Shown: positions 39,325-47,915 of the stretch, one piece after another
How the letters are laid out: the number at the start of each line of letters is the position of its first letter
Numbering within the stretch: the stretch's first letter is position 1
DNA from: CAIXSE01 sp040769125
GTDB taxonomy: Bacteria > Actinomycetota > Thermoleophilia > UBA2241
Reading direction: 5' to 3'
Length of the DNA stretch: 64,000 nt
Assembly: GCA_040769125.1 (NCBI GenBank)
Contig: JAXGLO010000001.1
Location: 1,302,001-1,366,000, forward strand
Notes under the pieces: model-generated
Seen by the model: only the letters and a program-made list of their open reading frames with translations
Databases searched by the model: none
Told to the model about the DNA's origin: nothing
Made by a program: the position numbers and the translations under genes

Positions 39325-40635
39325 TCAGATCTGACCGCGCAGGCTCGTAGACGAGGCCGCGGTAATCTCTACGCCCACTATAGCACCGGTGTCGGCGTGG
39401 CCGGTCGCGTTGACCGTCACGTTCTGCCGGGTTCGGCCACGCAAGCCGCCGCCGTCGCGACTTGCGCCCTCGATGAGGATCTCGATTCTCTCCCCCACCC
39501 GGCGCCGATGCGACTCCAGGCTGAGTCGCTGCGTGAGCTCGATGAGACGCTCGACTCTCTCGCGCTTCACTGCCTGCGGCACCTGCCGAGGGAGATCTGC
39601 CGCCGTCGTGCCAGGCCGCGGCGAATAGACGAACGTAAACGCACCGTCGAAGGCCGCCGCCTCGACCAGCTCCAGCGTCGCCGCGAAGTCCTCATCGGTC
39701 TCGCCGGGAAAGCCCGCGATCAGGTCGGTGGTGATGGCGACGTCGGGAACTGCGTGCCGTAACGCGGCGACCCGCTCGAGGTAGCCTGCCGACGTGTACC
39801 CTCTTCCCATCGCCGCGAGCACACGATCCGAACCAGCCTGGGCAGGCAGGTGAACGTGCTCACAGACGCTGTCCAGCGTAGCGATCGCCTCGATGAGATC
39901 CTCCGACAGATCCTTGGGGTGCGACGTCATGAAGCGAATGCGATCCAGCCCGTCAACGGCGTCGAGCGCCCGCAGGAGGCCGGCGAAGTCAGGTGCGGAC
40001 TCGAGCCCTCCGCGTCGCAAGTCGAGGCCGTACGCATTGACGTTCTGCCCGAGCAGCGTAATCTCGCGGACGCCGTCGGCCGCGAGACGGCGGGACTCGC
40101 CTACGACGGCAGAGAGAGGCCGGCTGCGCTCCGGCCCACGGACGTACGGCACGATGCAGTAGGAGCAGTAGTTCGTGCAGCCCGACATGATCTGCACCCA
40201 CGCCTGATGGCGACGCGCACGGCGGGCCGGCAGATCGCCGCTCAAGGCGGGGCCGTCGTCGAAGAATCCCGGCCGCCGCCCCGCGGCGGCAGCGTCGAGG
40301 AGCTCCGCCAGGCGGTGCAGGTTCTGCGGACCGAGTGCACCATCGACGAACGGATAGCGCACGAAGAGCGCCGCCTGCTGAGCTTGCGGCATGCACCCGG
40401 TGACGAGCACCACGCGGTGAGGATCGTCACGCTTCAGCCGTGCCGCCGTGCCCAGATGCCCCGCCAGGCGGTCGTCGGCGCTCTTGCGCACAGTGCACGT
40501 GTTGTACACGAGAACGTCCGCATCCTCGGGCCGCGCCACCGCCGTGAGGCCGCATTCGCCGAGCAGCGCCCGCAGACGCTCGGCATCATGGTCGTTCATC
40601 TGACAGCCGAACGACCGCAGGTAAAAGGTGCGCAT
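39325..40635 (-). CDS. miaB: tRNA-2-methylthio-N6-dimethylallyladenosine synthase
   Basis: 436-residue radical SAM methylthiotransferase. N-terminal UPF0004 domain with Cys in S-F-G-C-Q-M-N, N-T-C-T-V-R and V-T-G-C-M-P-Q (second [4Fe-4S]); radical SAM C-T-N-Y-C-S-Y-C; then L-L-G-Q-N-V-N-A-Y, the MiaB-specific signature; C-terminal TRAM domain. Distinguished from RimO (46618-47910) by Q-M-N-x-x-D in place of P-K-N and by the Q-N-V-N motif. Product is ms2i6A37 after MiaA. Confidence 0.94.
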   Translation of the reverse strand: MRTFYLRSFGCQMNDHDAERLRALLGECGLTAVARPEDADVLVYNTCTVRKSADDRLAGHLGTAARLKRDDPHRVVLVTGCMPQAQQAALFVRYPFVDGALGPQNLHRLAELLDAAAAGRRPGFFDDGPALSGDLPARRARRHQAWVQIMSGCTNYCSYCIVPYVRGPERSRPLSAVVGESRRLAADGVREITLLGQNVNAYGLDLRRGGLESAPDFAGLLRALDAVDGLDRIRFMTSHPKDLSEDLIEAIATLDSVCEHVHLPAQAGSDRVLAAMGRGYTSAGYLERVAALRHAVPDVAITTDLIAGFPGETDEDFAATLELVEAAAFDGAFTFVYSPRPGTTAADLPRQVPQAVKRERVERLIELTQRLSLESHRRRVGERIEILIEGASRDGGGLRGRTRQNVTVNATGHADTGAIVGVEITAASSTSLRGQI

Positions 40636-40669
40636 GCTGGCTTCCGCGAAACGTGACGCCGTGTGCCGC

Positions 40670-42202
40670 CTACTTGGCGACGTCGACCGCCCGGCTCTCC
40701 CGTATCACCGTAACCCGGATCTGACCCGGGTAATCGACCTGATCCTCGATGTCCCGGGCGATCTCGCGTGCCAGAAGCACCGTCGCGTCGTCGTCGATCT
40801 CGGCCGGCTTCACCATCACACGCACCTCGCGGCCCGCCTGCATGGCGAAGCACCGCTCGACGCCCTTCTTGCTCTCGGCGATCTGCTCGAGCGATTCAAG
40901 GCGCTTGATGTAGTTCTCCAGCGATTCCCGGCGCGCCCCAGGGCGCGCTGCGGAGACGGCATCGGCCGCCTGGACGAGCACGGCCTCCACCGTCTGCGGC
41001 TCAACGTCCTGGTGATGCGCCTTGACCGCGTGGCACACGCTCTGGGACTCGCGGTACTTCTTGCACAGCTGCTGGGAGATCTCCGCATGCGAGCCGTCGA
41101 CCTGGTGGTCGATGGCCTTACCGACGTCGTGCAGGAGACCAGCGCGCTTGGCGATCTTGACGTTGGCGCCCAGCTCCGCCGCCATGATCCCGGCGAGGTG
41201 AGCGACCTCCGTCGAGTGATTGAGAACGTTCTGGCCATAGCTGGTGCGATACTTGAGGCGCCCAAGGACCTTCACCAGCTCAGGCGCCAGGCCGTGGACG
41301 TTGGTGTCGAAGCAGGCCTGCTCGCCGGCCTCTTCCATCGTAGCCTCGACCTCTGCCTTAGCTTGATTGTAGGTCTCTTCGATGCGCGCCGGGTGGATGC
41401 GACCGTCGGTAATGAGCTTGTCGAGCGTGAGCCTTGCGATCTCGCGCCTGACCCCGTCGAAGCCTGACAGGACGACGGCCTCAGGGGTGTCGTCAATGAT
41501 GAAATCGATACCGCTCACGCTCTCGAGCGTGCGGATGTTGCGCCCCTCGCGACCGATGATACGCCCCTTCATATCATCGGATGGGAGGCTGACGACCGAA
41601 ACCGTCGTCTCGGCGACGTGGTTGGCGGCCGTGCGCTGAATGCTGAGGGAGAGGATGTTGCGGGCGCGCCGATCAGCCTCATGGCGCGCCTCCTCCTCAA
41701 CGTGTCGCACCAGTCTGGCCATGTCGTGTCGCGCTTCTTCCTCGGTCTGCTCAAGGATCATGTCTTTGGCCTGGGCAGCGCTGAGACCCGAGATGCGTTC
41801 GAGCTGGATGAGAGCTTCCGCGCGCTCCGCCTTGGCGCTTTCGGCGAGCTCCTGAGAGACCACGTCACGATCCCGGATATCCTGCTCACGGCGGTCCTGA
41901 TCGGCGCTGCGCGCGTCGAGCTGCTCCTCGCGCTGCAGCAATCGAAGCTCGGCCTTGCTGATCTCATCGCGACTCTCGCGCAGCTCCTGTTCGGCCTGCC
42001 CGCGAACACGGTGAGCCTCTTCCTTGGCCTCGAGGCGCGCCTCTTTGACGACGGTCTCGGCCTCGCGCCTGGCGTCACGAAGCAGATGCTCCACCTCACG
42101 TTCGGCGCCGGCGACCTTGCCCAGCGCGAGGCTGCTCTGGATCAGATAGCCCGCAGCAAGGCCTACCGCCAGCCCCGCAACGATGTACACAGCGATCATC
42201 AT
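40670..42202 (-). CDS. rny: Ribonuclease Y
   Basis: 510 residues, ATG 42202. One N-terminal membrane segment (about 3-24), a long charged coiled coil (about 30-190), a KH domain (S-D-D-M-K-G-R-I-I-G-R-E-G-R-N-I, about 210-260) and an HD domain with L-L-H-D-V-G-K-A-I-D-H. Membrane-anchored endonuclease that starts mRNA decay, found where RNase E is absent. RNase J (51837-53504) and PNPase (56604-58700) are encoded in the same block. Separated from recX by a 293-nt gap with its own promoter and an intrinsic terminator 33 nt before the start codon. Confidence 0.95.
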   Translation of the reverse strand: MMIAVYIVAGLAVGLAAGYLIQSSLALGKVAGAEREVEHLLRDARREAETVVKEARLEAKEEAHRVRGQAEQELRESRDEISKAELRLLQREEQLDARSADQDRREQDIRDRDVVSQELAESAKAERAEALIQLERISGLSAAQAKDMILEQTEEEARHDMARLVRHVEEEARHEADRRARNILSLSIQRTAANHVAETTVSVVSLPSDDMKGRIIGREGRNIRTLESVSGIDFIIDDTPEAVVLSGFDGVRREIARLTLDKLITDGRIHPARIEETYNQAKAEVEATMEEAGEQACFDTNVHGLAPELVKVLGRLKYRTSYGQNVLNHSTEVAHLAGIMAAELGANVKIAKRAGLLHDVGKAIDHQVDGSHAEISQQLCKKYRESQSVCHAVKAHHQDVEPQTVEAVLVQAADAVSAARPGARRESLENYIKRLESLEQIAESKKGVERCFAMQAGREVRVMVKPAEIDDDATVLLAREIARDIEDQVDYPGQIRVTVIRESRAVDVAK

Positions 42203-42234
42203 CCTGTCCGTCCCCTCACACGTCCCGCGGCACC

Positions 42235-42260
42235 AAAAAGGCCGGGTGAATGCCCGGCCT
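42235..42260 (-). terminator. Intrinsic terminator in front of rny
   Basis: Minus strand: 8-bp perfect stem AGGCCGGG/CCCGGCCT (written for the plus strand 42239-42246, 42253-42260) with a 6-nt loop, followed by TTTT (42238-42235). A textbook Rho-independent terminator, only 33 nt before the rny start codon. Confidence 0.8.
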
Positions 42261-42468
42261 GTGCCACGCTCGCACTACCACACGATACGACTTCATGGAT
42301 GACGTCGGCGCTCAGAGGTCGAGACGAACTTCAGGTTGTCTGACCCCCGGTCCCAAACACAATCCACCCCTGTTGGTTTGCGACTGCCGTCTTGACGCCG
42401 AGGCGTCCTGCGTATCGCCGTGTATCGGCGAGAAAGTATCTGACACACGCCGCGCGGATACCGCACGC
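42235..42468 (-). ncRNA. Putative 234-nt leader or small RNA upstream of rny
   Basis: A promoter (42475-42504) and an intrinsic terminator (42235-42260) enclose about 234 nt that contain no supported frame. Either a free small RNA or an attenuated rny leader. Internal hairpins can be drawn, for instance GACGCC-TCG-GGCGTC (with one shift) around 42393-42408. No match to a riboswitch or RNA family that I can recognise (6S, tmRNA, SRP and c-di-GMP-I motifs were looked for by eye). Confidence 0.45.
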
Positions 42469-42474
42469 ACTTCG

Positions 42475-42504
42475 ATAGTAGGGGATGGCTCTCCGTCAAG
42501 TCAA
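42475..42504 (-). promoter_or_regulatory. Promoter at the end of recX reading towards rny
   Basis: Minus strand TTGACT (42504-42499), 18-nt spacer, TACTAT (42480-42475). The -35 overlaps the last codons of recX. Confidence 0.6.
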
Positions 42505-43137
42505 TCCGCCCACGCGTTCCCCGGCCGACCAGCGTCTGACCGCCGTGTAGGCAACCGCTGCCGGGAAGCCGCGCCGCAGAAGATAATGATAGGCGCGTCG
42601 GCGGTCAGCGTCTGTGGGCGATCCCCAGGCGCCGCGCTTCAGGAGAACGCCGAGAGCCTCGTCCGCCGCCGCCGCCTCGCTCGGAAAGGCGTCGGACAAG
42701 GCGGCTTCGATGAGCCGGTCTTCGACGCCCAGCCTCTCCAGCCCCTGCCGGATGCGGCGCTCGCCCCAGCCGGCGATCGCCCGCTTGTCGGCGACGTAGC
42801 ACTCGACGAACGCCGCGTCGTCGAGGTGACCGGACGCCACAAGGTTCGCGAGAGCGGCGGCGACGGCGTCCTCCCCATGCCCTTTTTCAAGGAGGCGGCC
42901 GCGCAGCTCGGCGACGGTGCGCGAACGATAGGAAAGCAGGCGGCAGGCATGGGCGAGCGCCTCATCGGCAGCGGCCGCGGCGCAGAGGGCCTCGAGCTCG
43001 CCCTCGGTCAGAGAGCGCCCGGTGTACAGACGCCAGCGCGCCACCAGGGCTTCGGTGATGCGGCACACGCACACGTTGTCGACATACACCTCGAACAGCC
43101 CGCGGGAAACGGCTCGCAGCGCAGAAACCGCGGGCAA
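42496..43137 (-). CDS. recX: Regulatory protein RecX
   Basis: 213 residues, TTG start at 43137, 10 nt after the recA stop. Three-helix RecX repeats: A-C-R-L-L-S-Y-R-S-R-T-V-A-E-L-R-G-R-L, then L-D-D-A-A-F-V-E-C-Y-V-A-D-K and W-G-E-R-R-I-R-Q-G-L, then a last repeat ending Y-H-Y-L-L-R-R-G-F. RecX caps and inhibits RecA filaments. The N-terminal 50 residues are the variable dimer-like region. Last gene of the pgsA-cinA-thpR-recA-recX run. Confidence 0.88.
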   Translation of the reverse strand: MPAVSALRAVSRGLFEVYVDNVCVCRITEALVARWRLYTGRSLTEGELEALCAAAAADEALAHACRLLSYRSRTVAELRGRLLEKGHGEDAVAAALANLVASGHLDDAAFVECYVADKRAIAGWGERRIRQGLERLGVEDRLIEAALSDAFPSEAAAADEALGVLLKRGAWGSPTDADRRRAYHYLLRRGFPAAVAYTAVRRWSAGERVGGLT

Positions 43138-43147
43138 CGGGGACGCC

Positions 43148-44200
43148 TCAGAGAATCTCGCCGGTCACAGGGTCGACCACCGGCTTTGCGGGAGCGTGCG
43201 CCGCGCCTGCGGCGGGCGGCAGGCCCGCGCTCTCCCGGATACGCGTCTCGATGGCGTCGGCGATGTCGGGGTTCTCCTTGAGGAATCTACGCACGTTGGC
43301 CCGGCCCTGGCCCAGTCGCTCGTCGTCGTAGCTGTAGAAGGCGCCGCTCTTGGCGATGACGTCGTACTGCACGCCGAGATCGAGCAAGGTGCCCTCACGG
43401 GAGATCCCCTGGCCGTACATGATGTCGAACTCCGCCTGCTTGAAGGGCGGGGCAACCTTGTTCTTGACGATCTTGACGCGCACGCGGTTGCCCACGGCAT
43501 CGGTGCCGTCCTTGAGGGTCTCGATGCGACGAATGTCGAGCCTGATGGTGGCGTAGAACTTGAGGGCCTTGCCTCCGGTGGTCGTCTCCGGGTTTCCGAA
43601 CATGACGCCGATCTTCTCGCGGAGCTGATTGGTGAAACAGCAGATCGTGCCGGAGCGATTGAGCGTCCCGGTGAGCTTGCGCAGCGCCTGACTCATGAGC
43701 CGCGCCTGCAGGCCGACGAAGCTGTCGCCCATCTCGCCTTCGATCTCGGCCTTCGGCGTGAGAGCGGCGACCGAGTCGATGGCGACGATATCGAGAGCAC
43801 CGCTGCGCACCAGCATCTCGGCGATCTCGAGCGCCTGCTCACCGTAATCCGGTTGCGAGACGAGCAGGTTGTCGACGTCGACGCCGATGGCCTTGGCGTA
43901 GGCCGGATCCATGGCATGTTCGGCGTCGATGAAGGCGGCCTGACCTCCGAGGCGCTGTGCCTCGGCGATGAGATGGTACACGAGCGTCGTCTTGCCGGAT
44001 GCCTCGGGGCCGTAGATCTCGACGATCCGGCCACGCGGGATGCCGCCTACGCCGAGAGCGATGTCGAGAGCCAGCGAGCCCGTGGGCACGCATTGCAGCC
44101 CGTCGCTCACGGCATGGGCGCCCATGCGCATGACGCTGCCCTTGCCGAACTGTCGTTCGATCTGCGTGACGGCTGCCTCGAGGGCTTTATCTTTGTCCAC
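43148..44200 (-). CDS. recA: Recombinase RecA
   Basis: 350 residues from GTG 44200, GAGAGGAG about 9 nt upstream. Walker A G-P-E-A-S-G-K-T-T, Y-H-L-I-A-E-A-Q, D-A-E-H-A-M-D, Walker B I-V-A-I-D-S-V-A-A-L, L1/L2 loops with T-N-Q-L-R-E-K-I-G-V-M-F-G-N-P-E-T-T-T-G-G. No intein. Strand exchange and SOS co-protease activity are general to the family. 19 nt after thpR. No LexA box was recognised in front of it. Confidence 0.96.
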   Translation of the reverse strand: MDKDKALEAAVTQIERQFGKGSVMRMGAHAVSDGLQCVPTGSLALDIALGVGGIPRGRIVEIYGPEASGKTTLVYHLIAEAQRLGGQAAFIDAEHAMDPAYAKAIGVDVDNLLVSQPDYGEQALEIAEMLVRSGALDIVAIDSVAALTPKAEIEGEMGDSFVGLQARLMSQALRKLTGTLNRSGTICCFTNQLREKIGVMFGNPETTTGGKALKFYATIRLDIRRIETLKDGTDAVGNRVRVKIVKNKVAPPFKQAEFDIMYGQGISREGTLLDLGVQYDVIAKSGAFYSYDDERLGQGRANVRRFLKENPDIADAIETRIRESAGLPPAAGAAHAPAKPVVDPVTGEIL

Positions 44201-44219
44201 GGAAAAGCTCCTCTCTCGC

Positions 44220-44777
44220 TCAGGACGCGAGGAATTCTGACAAGGGAGTATGCACCGCGCCTGTACGCTCCAGGAGGCTACTATACAGGACCACCCGGAC
44301 GATAGAAACTTCGGGAATGTTGACATTTTGCAGGGAAAATGGGCGACCAGGGCGACGAAAACGAGCGACCGTCAGGTGCGGCATCCAGGGTCGTTTCTCG
44401 GGTGCGTACAGGCCGCGTCTCGCCAGCCGCGCGGCCACTTCCGCCTGCACTCTGCGCAGCTCTCCATCCTCATCCCGCAGAGCGAGAGCGATGACCCGCT
44501 TGCGGCCTCTCTCGGGCAGGAAGAACGCCTGCCCCACGGTGAGCCGCATGGGCCGGAACCGCAGGGCGGCGAGTTCATCGGTGACCTTAGGCACCGCGTG
44601 AGCGGGCTGATCGCCGAGGAAGGCGAGCGTGATGTGCAGGGATCTGTTCAGGCGCACCTCGGGGTGCGCCGCGAACTCGTGTTGCTGCCACTCCCCGATG
44701 AGGCTCGCGACGTCGGCCGGCAGCCCGGCGGCGACGAACAGGCGCAACCGTGGATCAGCGGACGCCGACGGGCTCAC
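44220..44777 (-). CDS. thpR: RNA 2',3'-cyclic phosphodiesterase (2H family, ThpR)
   Basis: 185 residues, GTG start overlapping the cinA stop (GTGA). The two catalytic H-x-T motifs of 2H phosphoesterases are present: H-I-T-L-A-F-L-G and H-L-T-V-A-R-F. Begins R-L-F-V-A-A-G-L-P. Opens 2',3'-cyclic phosphates in RNA; its exact cellular substrate is not established for the family. The cinA-thpR-recA order is common in Actinomycetota and Clostridia. Confidence 0.9.
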   Translation of the reverse strand: MSPSASADPRLRLFVAAGLPADVASLIGEWQQHEFAAHPEVRLNRSLHITLAFLGDQPAHAVPKVTDELAALRFRPMRLTVGQAFFLPERGRKRVIALALRDEDGELRRVQAEVAARLARRGLYAPEKRPWMPHLTVARFRRPGRPFSLQNVNIPEVSIVRVVLYSSLLERTGAVHTPLSEFLAS

Positions 44778-46024
44778 AGACTCAGCTCCTCACGCAGCAG
44801 ATGCAGGGCGGCGGTGGTGCTGAACGCCCGCACACTGGCCCTGTCGCCCGGGTACTGCCGGCGCAGGACGCGAGTACGGTGAGGCCCGGCGCAGGCGACG
44901 TAGACCAGGCCTACGGGCTTCTGCGCGGACGCCCCTCCAGGGCCGGCGATGCCGGTGATGCCGAGCGCATAGTCGGCGCCGATGCCACGTCGCGCCCCTT
45001 CGGCCATGGCCGCCGCCACCTCTTCCGACACTGCGCCGCTCCGCGCGAGGACAGCGTCTGGCACGCCGAGAAGCTCCGTCTTCACGGCGTTCGCGTAACT
45101 GACGACGCCGCCGCGAAAGTACGCTGAGCTGCCCGCCCGCCCGGTGAGCCGCGCGGCCAGAAGGCCCCCGGTGCACGACTCGGCCACGGCGAGCGTAGAT
45201 GAATCGCGCAGCAAGGCCGCGGCCACCAGATCGTCGACGGTGCGGCCATCGCTGCTGAACACCGGCAGCGCGGCTTCCAGCGCTCCGACCAGCGCGGCAG
45301 CCTGAGCTTCGGCCGCGTCGCCTGCGGTATATCGAACGCTCACCGCCACCTCTCCCCCGCCCACGGTGACGCCCGTCTCCAGGAGGTCCTGCGACCAGGG
45401 CCTGAGCGTCGCTGCCACCTGGGCTTCGCCGACGCCGTATATGCGAACCAGTCGGCGCACGACCTTCGGAAAGAAGGCCTCGCGCTCGAGGCGTTCACGG
45501 ACGCACCCCCACATTGCTGCCAGCTCCTGGGGGACGCCGGGCAGTGCATAGATCATCGTAGAGCCGTGGCGCAGCGCGATACCGGGGGCCATGCCGACCG
45601 GCGACACCGATGAGGCGCTCGCCGGCAGACGGGCCATACTGCGGGCCGCGGGGAACAGCTCGTCGAAGGAGCACCCGCGTCGCGCCGCCAGGCGGCGAAC
45701 GCCTTCTTCAACCATGGCAAGAGCCGCAGGATTCTCGACGAGGCCGACCCCCAGCGCACGCGCCAGACAGACGGCCGTGAGGTCGTCGTGCGTCGTCCCC
45801 AGGCCGCCACTGACGACGAGCAGATCCGGCTGCGCTTCGAGCGACCAGCGGATAGCCGCCTCCAGCGACGACGGGATGTCGGCGACGACGAGGAGGCTCG
45901 TCACCTGCACGCCCCGGGAGCTGAGCTCAGCGCTCAGCGAGGCGCCGTTCGTCTCGCGCGTGCGGCCGTCGAGGAGCTCGCTGCCGGTAACGACGATGGC
46001 CGCGCGCGGCATCCCGGCGCTCAC
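44774..46024 (-). CDS. cinA: Competence/damage-inducible protein CinA (nicotinamide-nucleotide amidase)
   Basis: 416 residues from GTG 46024. N-terminal COG1058/MoaB-like domain (V-T-G-S-E-L-L-D-G-R, V-V-S-G-G-L-G-T-T-H-D-D-L-T, A-L-P-G-V-P-Q-E-L) and C-terminal CinA amidase domain (S-T-L-A-V-A-E-S-C-T-G-G-L-L-A, F-R-G-G-V-V-S-Y-A-N-A-V-K, G-I-T-G-I-A-G-P-G-G). NMN deamidation and pyridine-nucleotide repair are known roles. Overlaps pgsA by 4 nt and thpR by 4 nt. Confidence 0.93.
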   Translation of the reverse strand: MSAGMPRAAIVVTGSELLDGRTRETNGASLSAELSSRGVQVTSLLVVADIPSSLEAAIRWSLEAQPDLLVVSGGLGTTHDDLTAVCLARALGVGLVENPAALAMVEEGVRRLAARRGCSFDELFPAARSMARLPASASSVSPVGMAPGIALRHGSTMIYALPGVPQELAAMWGCVRERLEREAFFPKVVRRLVRIYGVGEAQVAATLRPWSQDLLETGVTVGGGEVAVSVRYTAGDAAEAQAAALVGALEAALPVFSSDGRTVDDLVAAALLRDSSTLAVAESCTGGLLAARLTGRAGSSAYFRGGVVSYANAVKTELLGVPDAVLARSGAVSEEVAAAMAEGARRGIGADYALGITGIAGPGGASAQKPVGLVYVACAGPHRTRVLRRQYPGDRASVRAFSTTAALHLLREELSL

Positions 46025-46614
46025 CGGTACGATCTCCCGGGAAGACGGACGACGTCGCGCGCGTTGAGGAAGTACCGCACCCCGGAGGCGAGCGTCACGA
46101 ACACCACGGCTGCAGTCAGCCCCCATTCGACCGGCGTGGGCGCGACCCAGGACAACCCGAGGAAATCCAAGATACCGGCTATCGGCAGCAGCAGGTACAC
46201 GATGTACACGATCTGCAGCACCGTCTTGAGCTTCCCGTACCGGTCCGCCGGTATCGAGACACCCTGCGAGACGGCAACGGAGCGCAGCACGCTGACAGCC
46301 ATCTCGCGACCCAGGATGACGACAGCGATCCACACGGCCAGGCGCCCCTGGACGGCAAGACCGATCAGCGCCGCCGCCACCAGCAGCTTATCGGCGAGCG
46401 GATCCAGGAACTGCCCGAGCGTCGTTATCTGCCGGCGTCGCCGGGCGACGCAGCCGTCCAGCTTGTCGGTGGCCGCGGCAAGCACGAAGATCGCGGCCGC
46501 CGCCACGTCGTCGTACGGTTCTTGTGGCCCGGCGAACAGCAGCACCAGGAAGACCGGAATAAGCAGGATCCTCGCGATGGTGATGAGGTTGGCCAGGTTC
46601 AACTGGCTGGTCAC
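46021..46614 (-). CDS. pgsA: CDP-diacylglycerol--glycerol-3-phosphate 3-phosphatidyltransferase
   Basis: 197 residues, GTG start. N-L-A-N-L-I-T-I-A-R at the N-terminus and the CDP-alcohol signature D-K-L-D-G-x2-A-R-x8-G-x3-D-P-L-A-D-K, which with the pgsA-cinA-recA context indicates phosphatidylglycerophosphate synthase. About five membrane segments. The variant L-D-G-C-V-A-R-R replaces the commoner L-D-G-x-I-A-R. Paralogue at 23535-24086. Confidence 0.9.
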   Translation of the reverse strand: MTSQLNLANLITIARILLIPVFLVLLFAGPQEPYDDVAAAAIFVLAAATDKLDGCVARRRRQITTLGQFLDPLADKLLVAAALIGLAVQGRLAVWIAVVILGREMAVSVLRSVAVSQGVSIPADRYGKLKTVLQIVYIVYLLLPIAGILDFLGLSWVAPTPVEWGLTAAVVFVTLASGVRYFLNARDVVRLPGRSYR

Positions 46615-46617
46615 GTG

Positions 46618-47910
46618 CTACGCCTCCCCGCCGACAGCCTCCAGATCATACCCGAGGCTTCCCGTGACGAGGGCGGCGATGACGTCGCCGCGTCGTGCCT
46701 TGACGCCGCGCACGATCGTTCGCCCATCGATGTCGGGGGCCTGCAGAGCGCAGCGGCCCACGGCCTCACCGTCGGTCCGGCTCGTCCCCCGCTCCACGAG
46801 GATGTCGACGCGCCGCCCGACTAACCCTGCCCAGTAGTCGGCAGCGGTCGTATCGAGGGCCTCACTGAGCCTCGCGGCGCGCTCGGTGGCCAGCGCGAAA
46901 GAGACCTGATCGGGCATCGTCGCCGCAGCCGTTCCCTCCTGGGGGTCGAAGATGAACACCCCGGCGGCCGCGAGGTCTGCCCGTCGCACGAAGGCAAGCA
47001 GCTCCTCGAAGTCGTCGTCGCTCTCCCCCGGGAAGCCGGTGATGAACGTCGAGCGGACGGCCGCACCAGGCAACATGGAGCGCACGCGTGCGAGCAGGGC
47101 GAGATACGCCTCGGCGTCGCCGGCGCGCCGCATCCTGCGCAGCACAGCGCCGGACGCATGCTGTAACGGGATGTCGATGTACGGGACGGCGTGCTGCGCC
47201 AGCGCCTCGAGAAGTGCGTCGTCGACGCCGTCCGGCTGCAGATAGAGCATCCTCAGCCACAGCGGAGCCGGCTCCAGCCCACTCAGCTCGGCCAGTAGCC
47301 GCTGAAGACCGCCCCAGCCGGCCTGCTCCCAGCGCGAAGTATCCTGCCCGACCAGCACGATCTCGCGGCCGCCCGCGACGAGCGCCGCCTGCGCGGCGCT
47401 CAGGATGCGATCCGCGGGCTCTGCCTCATAGACGCCCTTGATCAGGGGAATCGCGCAGTAGGCGCAGCGACGGTCGCAGCCGTCCGAGATCTTGACGTAT
47501 GCCGAGACGGGTCGCTCGCGGCGCCTCACAGGATCAGAGGATCGCGCCCGGGAGGAATGCGCCGCGAGACCTTCCATCGCCGCGAGGAGCGGCGCGGTGT
47601 CGAGGCCGCACCAGAGGTCGACTTCCGGCAGCTCAGCCGCGAGCTCAGCGCGGTATCGCTCGACCAGACACCCAACGGCTGCGACCAGCGCCCCGCGTGC
47701 GTGCGCCACCTCGGCGGCATCGAGGATCGCCCTGATCGATTCCTCTTTGGCGGCATCGACGAAGCCGCACGTGTTGACGATGACCACGTCCGCCGTCGTC
47801 GAGGACGCCTGACGGTGTCCGGCGGCCTCCAAGCGTCGTGCGAGGCAGTCGGAGTCGGCCTGGTTCTTCGGGCAGCCGAGCGTGAGGATAAAGAAACCGG
47901 TGCGCGTCAG
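46618..47910 (-). CDS. rimO: Ribosomal protein S12 methylthiotransferase RimO, probable CTG start
   Basis: 430 residues when read from CTG 47910. Radical SAM methylthiotransferase modifying Asp88 of S12. N-terminal L-G-C-P-K-N-Q-A-D-S-D holds the first cluster cysteine; further N-T-C-G-F and V-G-C-L; radical SAM C-D-R-R-C-A-Y-C; G-Q-D-T-S-R-W (RimO-specific); TRAM domain at the end. The nearest usual start codon (TTG 47832) would delete the C-P-K-N cysteine, and no ATG, GTG or TTG occurs in frame further upstream for at least 90 nt. CTG 47910 gives the family-typical N-terminus; CTG 47919, overlapping the yajQ stop as CTGA, is the alternative. Confidence 0.88.
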   Translation of the reverse strand: MTRTGFFILTLGCPKNQADSDCLARRLEAAGHRQASSTTADVVIVNTCGFVDAAKEESIRAILDAAEVAHARGALVAAVGCLVERYRAELAAELPEVDLWCGLDTAPLLAAMEGLAAHSSRARSSDPVRRRERPVSAYVKISDGCDRRCAYCAIPLIKGVYEAEPADRILSAAQAALVAGGREIVLVGQDTSRWEQAGWGGLQRLLAELSGLEPAPLWLRMLYLQPDGVDDALLEALAQHAVPYIDIPLQHASGAVLRRMRRAGDAEAYLALLARVRSMLPGAAVRSTFITGFPGESDDDFEELLAFVRRADLAAAGVFIFDPQEGTAAATMPDQVSFALATERAARLSEALDTTAADYWAGLVGRRVDILVERGTSRTDGEAVGRCALQAPDIDGRTIVRGVKARRGDVIAALVTGSLGYDLEAVGGEA

Positions 47911-47915
47911 GCGAC

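Noticed and set aside
42235..42468. tmRNA, 6S RNA, SRP RNA or c-di-GMP-I riboswitch in the rny leader
   Set aside because: Short words such as GTCGCAAAC and GGTCAGAC occur, but the paired ends, conserved cores and order needed for these families are missing.
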